DNA from: Glandiceps talaboti
Lineage: Eukaryota; Hemichordata; Enteropneusta; Spengelidae
Length of the DNA stretch: 64,000 nucleotides
Reading direction: 5' to 3'
NCBI RefSeq assembly: GCF_964340395.1
Contig: NC_135559.1
Coordinates: forward strand, 20,444,111 to 20,508,110
Shown here: positions 10,039 through 22,170 of the stretch, piece after piece
Layout: each line of letters starts with the position of its first letter
Numbering within the stretch: position 1 is the stretch's first letter
Notes under the pieces: generated by a model
What the model was told of the DNA's origin: nothing
What the model saw: only the letters and a program-made list of their open reading frames with translations
Databases searched by the model: none
Program-made: the position numbers and the translations under genes

Positions 10039-13000
10039 GTAACATATGGTAGCTAGATGTATAACATGATAGCTAGATGTATAACATATATATGTATAAC
10101 ATGGTAGATAGATGTATAACATGGTAGATAGATGTATAACATGATAGATAGATGTATAACATGGTAGATAGATGTATAACATGATGTCAAGCCAGTATGT
10201 CAAGTCTGATAGGCACCTCTCTGTTGTTCTATGCGGTCAAGCCAGTATGTCAAGTCAGATAGTGGGCTATACTGTCAAGCCAGTATGCCAAGTCAGATAG
10301 GCGAGTCAATGGGCTGTACTGTCAATATGGAATACCTTCGAAATGTAGCTTGCAGTTACATTCCAATATATCAATGTACGGGTATATTATGAGTATTAAG
10401 ATGTTCTGTTACATGTACACGTGATGCTTGAACTACTTGCCTTAAGACAAAGTCAGCCGAGTCAATTGATTTACCACAATTGCTATCCCTGAGTATTGCA
10501 CCGTTACCAACGATACTGCATTTGTTAAACAGTGTTGTGGTAGGTAGTGGCATTTCCTGAAAGAGTTATGGAATAGTTACAAGCATGTGTGTGAGTGTGT
10601 GTGTGTGTGTGTGTGTGTACAAAATGTATGTATGTATGTACGTATGTATGTATGTAAAAGATAAGATAAGATAAGATAACACTTTATTTTAGCCGTTTAG
10701 AAAATTTTACATTTCTAATTTGGTATTTAAACAAAATAAAGTTAATAATGATCTATGAAATATAAATATTAAAATATACAGTAGTTCTAGTGTGTGTCTA
10801 TTGACTACATGTATCATCCAGGTATATGTAGAGAGCGGTTATAATATCCTTATGTTTTGATTGTAGTATATATCTAAATTGCTCTCCTCTATCTAAGTTT
10901 ATAAAGTTTGAGTTGAGGGTAGTGATAATACTAAATATTTTTTCTCTTTGTTTTGTATATAATTTACAATGAATTAGATGATGTCTTTCATCTTCTATTT
11001 CTTTACAATGTGTACATAGTCTGTCTTCTACTGGTGTTTTTGGTTTTGTATATCTACCCTTCTCAATGGCAAGTTGATGGCAACTTAATCTAAATTTGGC
11101 TATTGTTTTGATGTGTTGTTTATTGTTCATTACTTTAATGTATTCTTCTTGTTCCAGGGAATTTTTGAAGTTGTTGTATGTACGTAACTTAGAGTTTTCC
11201 CTTTTGTTATTTTCATTCCATTGATTGATATAATATTGTCTAATTGAGTTGTATAGTTCTTGTTTTGTTAAATTGTTGATATTCTTGCTGTTATATAATT
11301 GTATATTGTGTTCAAAGGTAGTTAGCCATGAACCTGTGTAATCATTGTTCTCCATGTCATTCATTGCATAATAGGCTAAGTTGTTATTGTCTAATGTCTT
11401 GAGGTATTTGTAATAGTTTATTGCTGAGTAGTATATTCTACTAATCAGTGGTTCTCTCCCAAGTTCCATTCTGCATCCTATTTTGCTCACTCTGTTGCTG
11501 ACATTTAATATTTGGCGACAAAAACGTAGATGGAATTTTTCTGTCTCTGTTTTGTCCCAAGTTGTTTGATTTTGGAGAACACCCCATATTTCGCCAGCAT
11601 ATGTCAGGATAGGTAGCTGTGTTGTATTCATGAGTTTTGTATGTATGTATGTATGTATGTATGTATGTATGTATGTATGTATGTATGTATGCATGCATGC
11701 ATGCATGCATGTATGCATGCACGCATGCACACATGCACGCACGCATGCACGCATGTACGTACGTACGTACGTATGTATGTGTGTATGTGTGTATGTATGT
11801 ATGTATGTATGTATGTATGTGTATTCCGTTCCGTCAATATTGGTTCTGCGTCTATCACACCAGTTACAACAGCACGGAATTTGGGTGTACTCTTTGACAA
11901 TATCCACATGTATAACCAGCACATCAAGAATACATGTAAATCAATGTACTGTCATCTCTGCCGCATTGGATCTATACGTCAATACGTATACGTCTCAAGT
12001 GCGGATTGCTGTACTTTAATTCATGCTGTTGTATCCACTAAACTTGATTACTGTAATTCTTTACTGTATGGTCTCCCTGAATCAGTCACAAACCAACTTC
12101 AGCGCGCACAAAACACAGCTGCAAGAATCATCACCCGGTCAAAGAAATATGAACACATAACTCCTACTCTCATCAAACTCCATTGGTTACCAGTTCGCTC
12201 TAGAATCGACTACAAGATCTTACTCCTGACTTACAAAGCAATTCATGGTCTTACACCGTAGTACATTTCCGACCTTATACAAGTATACATACCAGCTCGC
12301 ACCTTATGTTCAAAGGACAAAAACCTTCTTACGACAACAAGTTACAAGCAAATCAACTACGGTGGACGTTCTTTCGCTTATGCTGCTCCAATGCTTTGGA
12401 ATTCACTGCCAACTGACATTAAACTTGCACCAACTATTGATTGTTTCAAAAGAAAACTGAAGACACATTTGTTTTGTAAAGCCTACGGTGTGGATTAACC
12501 ATCCAGCGCCCCTGAACAGAACTTTGCCTGGATTTTGGCGCTCTACAAATTATTTTGATTGATTGATTGATTGTATGTATGTATGTATGTATGTATGTAT
12601 GTATGCACGTATGTATATGTACGTATGTATGTATGTATGTATGCATGTATATGTATGTGTGTGTGTATGTATGTATGCATGTATGCACGTATGTATATGT
12701 ACGTATGTATGTATGTATGTATGTATGTATGTATATGTATGTGTGTGTGTATGTATGTATGCATGTATGTATGTATGTATGTATGTAAAAAAAACTATGT
12801 ATGTATGGATGTATGGATGTATGTATGTATGTATGTTAAATCCAAGGATATTAAATCCAAGGAATTAAGAAGTTATATCATGATGTGTGAGATGTCATCT
12901 TAAAGTAGGTAAACATAAAAGAAGAACCCAATTGAGGACTGAGTTGTCTATTGCAGCACATCTGGTTAACTGTTTGGAAAGTACTGAAATAAAAGTGTTC

Positions 13001-13830
13001 AAGCGATGACTCTATACAGTCCCTTGATAATGGGAGGGGGAATTCTTACTATCAATAAGTACAACTAACATATAATAATGTCACTCAGCTTACCTGTGGA
13101 AATCTTCTATACATGTCAGGAGTAATTTCAAATGTTTCTTCGTTTGTTAAATATTGAAATGTTTGTCCTTGTACAGCATTTTTTTGGGTCATCAAGAACT
13201 TCTCTGATGTTTGGAGATGATGAAGCAGAGATCTATACATTAAAAAAAAATCATGAAATGTTTTTCAATATTCAAACATGCATGTAAGAATTTATGAGAA
13301 ACAATCTATATGTAACATTAACATTACTCTTTTTCTAGTCTCTTTCTTAAACCGTGTTTCTTATTTTATATTATAGTAACAGTATATCTATGTCACAATT
13401 CATGTGAGCAGCACAGTTTTAACACATTAAAGTGTCTGCAAACTTGTCATCCATCAATGAAACTGTCGGTTAACTCATGTGTAACTGTCCACAAACTCAC
13501 TAGCCATCATAATGAGGGAAATGGTTTTGTCCAGGGCAAAAATAACAGACGTTTGTTCCAAACATGTTCCGATAACTCCTAAACCAGCATGGCGTCGTAC
13601 AATTTCAGTACCTACCTGAATTCATCTGCTCCAGTTGCATTGAAGGTCCAACTTGAATTTAAGATACGAGTGACTGTCCATAGAACATTTGGGTCAATTT
13701 CCGACTTATAAATAACATCTCGGCTGATAAACTGCATTACGGGAATGATTAACGCGAGTGTGAGAAACACCACAAATGCAAACAATGCCTTATGACCTTT
13801 TAGGCGCTTGAAAGAACCTAATAACAACAT
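5618..13830 (-). CDS. Alpha-2,8-sialyltransferase (ST8Sia-like), six coding exons
   Basis: Type II Golgi enzyme expected to transfer sialic acid from CMP-sialic acid onto sialylated glycans. Coding exons (minus strand): 13830-13616, 13232-13094, 10556-10441, 9586-9497, 7578-7343, 5841-5618; 1020 nt, 339 aa, near the usual 350-390. The start ATG directly follows a splice acceptor, so a 5'UTR exon lies upstream. A membrane anchor spans about residues 17-37. Sialylmotif L begins at [10 protein letters not shown] (Cys131) and continues through the DVGRKTHFV exon; motif S is around [20 protein letters not shown] (266-283); HYYD (motif III) is near 300 and H-x4-E (motif VS) at His312/Glu317. All junctions keep frame. 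The intron after motif L starts GCAAGT, a GC-AG intron; the others are GT-AG. Introns are filled with repeats. The ST8 subgroup rests on GFWPF and HYYDD similarity; the exact linkage cannot be told. Confidence 0.93.
5975..6690. repeat. (TATG)n microsatellite containing a 100-N gap
   Basis: Long TATG tetranucleotide array with TACATGTG interruptions; bases 6401-6500 are N, a standard placeholder, so the true length is unknown. Open frames read as MYVC or IHTY repeats on the two strands and are not genes. It lies in the last intron of the sialyltransferase gene. Confidence 0.95.
6745..7060. repeat. G/C-run cluster, likely transposon relic
   Basis: Homopolymer runs of G and C, 9-20 bases long, alternate with 30-60-bp spacers; one block ends ACAGCTCCCTAA, similar to the ends of the G-run Harbinger-like family. 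Paired ends could not be assigned. Confidence 0.35.
7756..8523 (+). mobile_element. HINE/pearl-like element, family B, copy 2 (with nested MITE)
   Basis: Same ends as the copy at 525-936 (hairpin GTCATTGAAAATGAC, TAGTCCCCGCTATGATTG left, GGCGGGGACTA right), two core units around 8110-8400, and a longer GGAC microsatellite (8440-8477). It is extended by an insertion in its left part that includes the TIR element 7873-8103. It lies in an intron of the sialyltransferase gene. Confidence 0.62.
7873..8103. mobile_element. MITE with ~27-bp TIRs and a TCCTATAGGA-rich interior
   Basis: The left end CCCTTACGGAAATGGTCT and the right end AGACCATTTCTGTAAGGG are near-perfect inverted repeats. The 180-bp interior is packed with variants of the palindrome TCCTATAGGA (more than ten partial copies). 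No coding capacity. A target duplication is not clear. Confidence 0.65.
9090..9415. repeat. Minisatellite, ~50-60-bp unit, about 6 copies
   Basis: Units contain GCGAATCAAAATCATGCAGC and CCATGATATAGACAGA with small indels. Intronic in the sialyltransferase gene. Confidence 0.8.
9807..10190. repeat. 20-bp repeat (ATAACATGRTAGATAGATGT) split by (TA)n
   Basis: About fifteen copies of a 20-bp unit flank a (TA)n run at 9941-10040. The open frame on the minus strand (YLPCYTSI-type repeats) is a by-product of the repeat. Confidence 0.85.
10655..11636 (-). mobile_element. LINE 3' fragment, intact C-terminal frame, 5'-truncated
   Basis: An uninterrupted minus-strand frame of about 280 residues (starting [20 protein letters not shown], ending YLDDTCSQ at 10798) matches the C-terminal part of LINE polyproteins: the YAGEIWG phrase just after the RT thumb, and a zinc-knuckle ([17 protein letters not shown]). 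The 3' end is AATAAAGTG followed by TATCT repeats (AAGAT units on plus, 10658-10679). The 5' end abuts a TATG microsatellite at 11637. It resembles the fragment at 2546-3383. Confidence 0.82.
11637..11822. repeat. (TATG)n microsatellite with CATG/CACG interior
   Basis: Tetranucleotide array lying between the 5' ends of two oppositely oriented LINE fragments. Confidence 0.95.
11823..12570 (+). mobile_element. CR1/L2-like LINE 3' fragment, 5'-truncated
   Basis: Plus-strand coding matches the C-terminal RT region of CR1-group LINEs: RNLGVLFD, then [40 protein letters not shown] and, after an in-frame TAG at 12259-12261, [14 protein letters not shown] and a stop at 12496-12498. The 3' UTR includes GCGCTCTACAAATT and ends in TGAT repeats, typical for this group. 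It is truncated and carries at least that one stop, so it cannot move on its own. Confidence 0.85.
12571..12836. repeat. (TATG)n microsatellite, compound
   Basis: TATG array with two imperfect ~110-bp internal duplications containing TATATGTACG and GTATGTGTGTGTG. Confidence 0.93.
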
Positions 13831-13869
13831 CTGAAATAAATCAACAAATAATAATAATATTATTAACAC

Positions 13870-15270
13870 TCATGGAAGGGCAGGCTAGGAGGCAAAATTT
13901 ACTGTAGCTACGAACTTTTACAATACAAACAATTGGACAGTTCGTGATCTATTAACACTTTGGACAAATAAATTATCAAATATATCTGAAACTCGAAGTT
14001 ATCAAATTTCTCCAAATATGAAAGTTTGATCCCGGTTCTTTTGAAATAGTAACAGAAGTTATCAAACTCTCTCAAACTTTATGTGTGTTATCAAACTTTA
14101 TGTATGTTATCAAACTCTCTCAAACTTTATGTGTGTTATCAAACTCTCTCAAACTTTATGTGTTATCAAACTCTCTCAAACTTTATGTGTGTTATCTATA
14201 AGATTACTTGGTCATGCTCTTTCTTAACATTTTTAAACAAATAGTTCAGAAATTGGTTTTTCATATCTGTTATGTTTCAAGCTTCTCAAGCGTGTTTTTT
14301 AAATTTTAATTCCTTTAATGCTCTTTAAGCTCTACAACAGGAAATAAAGGTCTAATGTAACATACGAATTCCTCACTTTAAGAAACGAGAGCTACCAGTA
14401 TAATAATACCAAACAAAAATAAATGAAGGCGAGAAAATGGACAAAAATCAAAAGAAAACAGAATTAACAGAGAAACGGAAAAAACACTCATGATAAAAAC
14501 AAGAAATAACAGATCACCAATTTACTCCCTATATATGCATTCTGTTACTTTATACCATTCTGAGCAAGCCAACAATAACCTAAAGACATGTTTTATTTGG
14601 GCATGATTTGCAAATTAAGTATCGAATTAAAGTAGAGAAGAATTCAAAAACAATATGATCGCCAGAAGCTTCGTTTTAAAATACAATGGTAATGTCAAGG
14701 CCAAGGTCACACTAGGGTCTAATCATTTTATCGTAACATATATGAACCCGTTTAGAGGGATAATGAGTACTAGTAATCAATAAGCTAATCAGTAAGTTTA
14801 TTTTCAATTTGCATTTTTTGTCAATTCATATGGTCAAAGAAAAAAATAGCCGATAACTAAAACTGGTGAAGGATGACAAAATGTCATGCGGTTGCTTCTG
14901 ACTTTGTATGTCCAAGACAACAGTAATCAGCAAAGATAAAATATAGACAACAAATCTGGGTCCAGCTTAAAAGCTGAACTTATCTGCTGGACTACTGTAA
15001 ACGTAGCCCAGGGACTAGATTTACAACTGTCGTTTGCCAGAACATATTTTATATAATATATAACAGATCTAAATCTAGATATTAAGTGTCTAGGCTATAC
15101 CGTCAAGCCTGTGCATCAAGTCAGCTAGAGACGTCTCAATTGTAAGAGCAGATTGATGAAATAAAAGTGGATAGTAAACAATTCGTTGTACTCTCTTCTA
15201 CTTTAGTATATCAAAAGATGTGTTGTATCATATTAAAATTCAAAATCATAAGGGTAATCTTGCAATTTCA
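13870..15270. other. Upstream of ST8Sia: AT-rich, no gene recognised
   Basis: Would contain the 5'UTR exon or exons and the promoter of the sialyltransferase gene, which I cannot place. Includes a minisatellite at 14045-14200: about five copies of a 29-32-bp unit with TTATCAAACTCTCTCAAAC. Confidence 0.5.
14045..14200. repeat. Minisatellite, 29-32-bp unit, about 5 copies
   Basis: Unit contains GTTATCAAACTCTCTCAAAC followed by TTTATGTGT. No coding potential. Confidence 0.85.
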
Positions 15271-15275
15271 TGATT

Positions 15276-15412
15276 TATGCAAGAAATTTAGCTCTACATC
15301 TGTGATTTTTGAAGTCCCAGTGAACATTGGTTGTCAAAAATGTTGTTCAAATGCCCGCTTCCTATTCTAAACACTGGAAAGCTTGCCATCCTTGTCTTCA
15401 GTCAGCTTTCGT
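15276..15412 (+). repeat. Dispersed repeat, copy 1
   Basis: About 135 bp (TGCAAGAAATTTAGCTCTAC onwards) match 30638-30783 in inverted orientation with scattered changes and a small deletion. Both copies keep a similar short open frame containing CQK-CCSNAR. Family unknown. Confidence 0.6.
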
Positions 15413-16536
15413 GAAGAATGAAGAAAAATATTGAAAAATAACATTGTTTATCAGTGCCAGTAATATCTTAGAAACATTGGGGACAGTAATGGCAATTTTG
15501 AAAGTTTTGACTAATATTTTGAAAACAGCAGAACCGGTGAATGAGATATATGTTGTGACATAGAACGACCACCAGTTAAATATTCCATATTTTTTGTTCT
15601 AAATGGCGTTTGAGTGCATAGTATAATCTCAATTATATTATATCATGCTACTATGGGCCATTCTGATTGGATAATAACTGTGGTAAAATCCCATTTTACC
15701 ACGGCTGGCAGTGGTAAAATGGGCCCCTAAACTAGCATATGAATAGTACTCACAAAAAAGAAGCTAGTGTTCGTTCTTATACCAAATAAGTTAACACTTC
15801 CTCAGAGTAAAGGTATGTCAGGTATCCTGTACAATAGTTTGGGTTACAGTAGTCCAAATAATTCCACTGATGACCTTGCGATCGAAAGCAACGATCGATC
15901 AGTGGCTTCAACATCACTGGCCATGGCTGATAACGTACAAGTTCTCCCATGCAACGAGCCGTCAGCGTCCTGCTCTCGTTGAATCAAGCAACACCAATTT
16001 ATAATTAACTTTTAACCATCAGTCAAGTGCGTCAGGATTATTTCAAAACTGTACATTTTCAGGTTCAGTCAATGTTCAATTTGTTAACTATTAAATTAAA
16101 GTAGACTGTAACGTCGCGTCTCTGATTTACTGCCTCGAGCTTTCTCCATTCAACTGATTCAACGCCGAGACATCTATTTTTAGCAGTGTACAAGATTGTA
16201 TTGTTCTTATGTAAATATCCAAACAAAATTGTTACTTTCTTTGACCTCTTGCCCCGTTTTCTTCGTTGCTCTAGTTTTCAACGCGTTTTCGTTAGCATTA
16301 TATGATGTAAATAAAGTAATTTATCAATGCAATGCAATGCAGTGTATGGTTTGTGTTCATGCAGTGTGTGTGTATGGGCGACGTGAACGTATCCACTCAT
16401 CAAAATATATGCTCGTTCCCGACGATCTATTACCGACGATCTTTTTCTGTACGAGCGAATTCGCCTTTTCAGGCATATAAATAACCACAGAATCACATTT
16501 AGAAGAAATAGACACATATTTTGATATAATATAATA

Positions 16537-16676
16537 GCAATAACCCCCGCCGAAGGCGGGTATACACTCGAATTTGGTACAATTCGCTCCATATAGCACT
16601 CGCCATTCGGCTCGTGCTATATGTCGCGAATTGTACCAAAATCTCGTGTTTACCCGCCTTCGGCGGGGGTTATTGC
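16537..16676. repeat. 140-bp near-perfect hairpin
   Basis: Arms of ~63 bp starting GCAATAACCCCCGCCGAAGG pair with the right half; each arm itself contains a small palindrome (CCCGCCGAAGGCGGG). Likely a fold-back MITE; target duplication not clear. Confidence 0.8.
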
Positions 16677-16679
16677 TTA

Positions 16680-18450
16680 AATAGACAGTGTGGTGTAGCA
16701 TTACCTGCCAAAAAAATTGGACATTTCCTAATTTCAACAATAAATACAGACCTATCCATATTCAAAAGTACAATCTGATAAAAAATGGCAAACAGGGAGC
16801 CATGCATTGCAAAATTTTGGAATGGGTACCTGGTAGCACTATTACATTTGTATATTAGTATTTAGTATGTCTCGACACAGTTATATAGTCCAGTCAAGGT
16901 TTGTGAACTAATTGTAACAGAAATTATATTCAGTACATCTTGATCACAATTTTTGCTGAACAACATCAAATATCAAAAGTCTAAAATCAAAGTGGTGGAA
17001 CAGGGCTAAAATAAGTTTTTATTAATCAGCTAATTAGCATATTCATGAAATACTGTGTAAAATCTTATGAAAGTAGTATGTCTATAGGTAGCTCAGATGG
17101 GTAATTAATATTAATAACACTTTGTTACAGCATGTTATAAGATTTGTGTATGGCTTCTTTAGTGCTAGAGGAATGGCAATTTGTTTGTAAATGTGAGGTA
17201 GTAATGTATAAAAGGGGCCATGCAACTGTTCGTGTATGATGAAATGTAATACAAGTTTTCTTACTTGGGACATGCAATGGGGGTTACACTGTATGTAGCA
17301 AGTGTCACTAACCCAGTTCAATTGTTTACTCTTCTTTTTTGTAACTATTTCAACTGGTTACACCTTGCTTGACTAAAGTTATAGCTCAAAATGATGTCTG
17401 CTTACTCTTCCAAACAGTTTTACTCATATACATACATTTTGTACGTATGCACATCATGTATACATAGGATCAAAATATATTCTAAACACATAACTACAAT
17501 GTAGGTTTCTCTCTCATTTGAGCTGAACAATTTACTTGCAAAGGAGGTTCAGTGAAGTAAAATGTAAATTGTAAGTGATGTTGCATCACTTTTATTATTT
17601 TATTGCAAAACAAATGTTTATTTTTTCTTCTGATGAATACAATGTATGTCATCTGACTCAATATTGATATTTACATTTGATGATAAAACTGTCTTGATGC
17701 AACTAATCAAGATAGCTCCACTCCAATCCAGAATCACGTCATTGTGAAAAACAAAACCTATCATATGATATACAATGTACCTTACCATTCAGTGTTTGAC
17801 AAGTGAGTTACAGTGCTACATAAAGTACATTGTTAGCTCAGATTGCATGGGGTAAATAAAGAATCTAATTTTTTTAAGTAAAGAGCCAGGTGGATAAACT
17901 TAAAGTTTTCTACAATAGATACTTTGCAGAACTTTATAAATGTTACTAAGCAAAGTTACTATACATGTACACTAGTGTGTGAATATTATTATTTTTTATT
18001 TCCAGTCAGTGCTGAGCAAGCATCTGGGATGAGAAGTCTAGGAAGAAGAATGTGGTTTTTGACTGGAAATGGTATTTGTAGATGACCAAATATGTGACGA
18101 GGACAGGAACAATGAATGACAGGGCAGATTTATATGAACACCAAGGTTTAGAGAACAGCATGTTGAGGATTACTGATGGTGAATAGCACTGAACACCAGA
18201 AAATGAGAAAGAGCTGGTTGATCTCATCAGTATAACCAAATGAACCAACAAGAAATTGCCACACCTACCTTCTCAAAGAACTCTACTAAACTCTACTGAA
18301 GTAGAGTGTGTATGTAGCAACTATTAGTAATGGTACACAGATAGGATATGATGTAAAAAACATTATGACATAATGGGTACTAAAATACAAGTTTCAAAGA
18401 AATTCTAGAGAGTACCATGTACAAGGATGTTAGTTCAAAATCTACACATC
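16680..18450. other. No gene recognised
   Basis: AT-rich intergenic sequence; no exon, RNA gene or repeat could be supported on either strand. Confidence 0.5.
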
Positions 18451-18458
18451 TATGAGCA

Positions 18459-19090
18459 TGGAAGTCCTGTATTCCCAGTGTCCATTGTGGCAAGTTTAAG
18501 TGATTGTCACTAAGGTACTAAAAATTAGTAGATTTCTACTTCCAAAAATCAAAAATATATAGCAAGCATTCCGGGATGAATGTGAGTTGACAGACCAACA
18601 TGGAAAATTTCATTGATCAATTCCACTGTTTGTGAGAGGAGTTAGCCAAAACATTGTTCTACCGTGGGGTTGATGAACCCAATACAAATTCCTACACATT
18701 AGCATATTCTATACAAGCTGCCACATGCAACACTTAACAGCCAGCTGACACTATTAATTTTTTATCTGATTCTTACATTATGGTATGCTGTACATGTACA
18801 TGTACATGTATTAGTATTGGGCTCATTTTTGTGTTTAGAATTAGAATAAGACATCCCCATGGTAGGAATTTTTTTTTCTTAACTCCTCACAAATGGTGGG
18901 ATTGATCAATGAATTTTTCCATGTTCGTCTGTCATCTCATTCTTCCCAGAACTCTCGCTATATGAATAATATGCATTTTTGATTTTGGGAAGCGAAAATC
19001 GACTAATTCTTACCTTGGCGAGTATGACTCAAACTTGTTGCCATATTGAATACTCAATGGACACTTGGAACACAAGACTTCTGTGTTTGT
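18459..19090. mobile_element. Fold-back element with ~200-bp inverted arms
   Basis: The arm 18459-18650 (GAAGTCCTGTATTCC..., CCAACATGGAAAATTTCATTG, TTTGTGAGAGGAGTTA) pairs with 18892-19090 read in reverse. The arms differ by substitutions and small indels; a ~240-bp spacer lies between. No coding capacity. Confidence 0.7.
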
Positions 19091-19099
19091 AGTTATGTA

Positions 19100-20165
19100 G
19101 ATTTTATCTGCAACTATGTATGTAGTACGACGTAGAATATCCTCGCAACTTGTATTTTTGTACCCTTTACTATCAATCAGGCTCTTAACTAATATTTGGT
19201 ACCTACCCCTGGAAATGCCAGTCTCTGTTACACAGTAGTAGTACAGTACACTGATTATCCCACAATTCTCTGATTTGTATGCTTAGACATAAGCTCTTTC
19301 AATGTACATGTAGGCAAATCTCACCAGTGTAAATTTTTTGAAATTTTCAAACTGTAGATTTCTTACTGATGAGTTTCTGACTACCTATTTTTATTGATTC
19401 TGATTTCAGTGAATTTTGGTGGAAGGAGAAAGCAATTAATAAAATCAATCCTATTTCTAGAAATGTTAAGGCTTAATAAAAACAAGTTGTTTGGTTCCGG
19501 TTACCCGAACCCCACCTAGTTTTTCACAGCACCCCTTAACTTTTTTTGTGACATTCGAGAAAAATAATAATAAATCCGTGAAAATCATGTGAAGTCTCGC
19601 AAGAAGTAGTGGATGCGGAAACTGACATCAACTTAAAAAGACAATATAAAACTATTCTTCCAATTTGTAATGTCTGTAATGTACATCTGATAAGAAGTAA
19701 TAAACAACACAGACACCATTTGGAAAACAATGGAAAACCTTAACTAGAACAAGAAAGCATATCACGAACATTTCTGTACATTTAATGGAATACAGTACGC
19801 AAAACAAAGATGCACTTATTTTTCAGCTGATGGTTATAAGTTTGAATATATCGCTGAGTGATATGCATATGATATAGTAAACATTACGTCATACTACTGA
19901 GCAAACACACATTCTGATTGGATGATAAAGTTAAGGCTGACGTGTAAACAACCCGCATTTCAGTTATCGGAGAGGTGCATGATACTACGCTTAACAGTAT
20001 AACATGGAAGTGATTTTATTTTAATATGAAACAGCATTTTTAGACATTCAAAAATGAATTCATAGTCGCAGGTGACGTATAAGTATGTTATTTGCCAAAT
20101 ACTGTTCCATATCTTGCTGCTCGAGGTAATTTTTCCGATATAACAGCTCGCCTCTGGCTCTCCGT
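19100..20165. other. No gene recognised
   Basis: Intergenic. No splice-bounded coding segment or repeat family could be identified. Confidence 0.45.
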
Positions 20166-20169
20166 TATT

Positions 20170-22170
20170 ACCAAGTGCAGTTCATCAAAATTTGTAAATA
20201 TTCCTATAATTTCCTAAATAAAGGCGTGTCTACTGGGTATAAAAGACGAAATTTATTTAAAGTCACATATATCATATGATAGCTGATATAGTATTGTACT
20301 AGGCCTTATAGGTGAATAGTGTGCACACTCAATGGTTTGCTAGAAAAATGCATTTGATTTGTGTATGAAATAGTGAAATGTCCCATAATGCACCACATCT
20401 TTCTGTGTCTGCTGGGTATGAAAGACAAAATTTATCAAAAGTGAAATATATCATGTTATAGCTTATATATAGCTTTATTAAGCCTACTATATGAATAGTG
20501 TGCACACTCAATTGTTTGCAAGCAAAACGCACATGAAGTTTCAACAAATTAGTAAATATTGCTATAATTTCCTGAATGAAGGTGTGTCTGCTGGGTATAA
20601 AAGACGAAATTTATTTAAAGTCACGTATATCATATACTAGCTGATATAATATTGTACTAGGCCTTATACGTGAATAATTTGCTAGAAAAGTGCATTTGAT
20701 TTGTGTATGAAATAGTGAAATTTCCCAGAATGCACCACATCTTTCTGTGTCTGCTGGGTATAAAAGACGAAATTTATCAAAAGTGAAATATATCATGTTA
20801 TAGCTTATATATAGCTTTATTAAGCCTACTATATGAATAGTGTGCACACTCAATTGTTTGCAAGCAAAACGCACATGAAGTTTCAACAAATTAGTAAATA
20901 TTGCTATAATTTCCTGAATGAAGGTGTGTCTGCTGGGTATAAAAGACGAAATTTATTTAAAGTCACGTATATCATATACTAGCTGATATAATATTGTACT
21001 AGGCCTTATACGTGAATAATTTGCTAGAAAAGTGCATTTGATTTGTGTATGAAATAGTGAAATTTCCCAGAATGCACCACATCTTTCTGTGTCTGCTGGG
21101 TATAAAAGACGAAATTTATCAAAAGTGAAATATATCATGTTATAGCTTATATACAGCTTTATTAAGCCTACTATATGAATAGTGTGCACACTCAATTGTT
21201 TGCAAGAAAACGCACATGAAGTTTCACCAAATTAGTAATTATTGCTATAATTTCCTGAATGAAGGCGTGTCTGCTGGGTATAAATGACGAAATTTATTTA
21301 AAGTCACGTGTATCATATGATAGCTGATATAATATTGTACTAGACCTAATACGTGAAAAGTGTGCACACTCAATGGTTTGCTAAAAAAGTGTGTTTCATT
21401 TGTGTATGAAATAATGAAATTTCCCATAATGCACCACATCTTTCTGTGTATGAAAGACAAAATTTATCAAAAGTGAAATATATCATGTTATAACTTATAT
21501 ATAGATTTATTAAGCTTACTATATGAACAGTGTGCACACTAAATTGTTTGCAAGCAAAACGAATGGGAAGTTTCATTGAAATTTGTAAATGTTGCTATAA
21601 TTTCTTAAATAAAGGTGTGTCTGCTGGGTATAAAACACAAATTTAATATAAAGTCACATATATCATATGATAGCTGATATAGTACTTTACTGGGCCTTGT
21701 ACATGATTAGTGTGCACACTCATTGGTTTGCAAGAAAAGAAGAATTTGATTTGTGTATGAAATACCCATTTTTTATAGCCGATTTGTACTAGCCAAATAG
21801 GTGAATAGTGTGCACACTGAATGGTTTGTATGAAAAAAAACCCATTTGATTTGTGTATGAAATAATGAAATTTCCCAAAATGCACCACATATTATGTACT
21901 TTTTCTAAAGTGGAGTACATCATATCATAGAGTACTGTATATATTATTGTCTACTAGGTGAATAGTGTGAACACTCAATGGTTTGCAAGGAGAACTAGTG
22001 AAATCCATGAATTAGTAACATTACCTTTATTATAGTGGACTCTTTGCTGGGTATAAAGACAAAATTTAGGTACAACCAAATTTACTATACAGCTTACATA
22101 GTGCTGTATTATGAAGCATGTGCTAGGTGAATAATGTGCACATTAGCATGGGGAGAAATAGTTGTATGGT
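20170..22170. repeat. Satellite array with ~341-bp higher-order unit of two half-units
   Basis: Half-unit A carries GACGAAATTTATTTAAAGTC and half-unit B carries AATTTATCAAAAGTGAAATA; both begin CTGCTGGGTATAAAAGAC. A and B alternate, each ~165-180 bp. A-type starts fall near 20235, 20590, 20931, 21270 and 21626, so the period is 340-355 bp. The units at about 20547-20887 and 20888-21228 are almost identical, and the flanking ones are more diverged. The weak open frames on the minus strand follow the repeat. Confidence 0.85.

Noticed and set aside
9793-10203. 136-codon minus-strand frame with YLPCYTSI repeats
   Set aside because: Follows a 20-bp repeat and a (TA)n run; no family signature.
20329-21888. 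Several 68-92-codon minus-strand frames sharing HTIHIVGLIKLYIS
   Set aside because: They track the satellite unit and differ in start and end from unit to unit.
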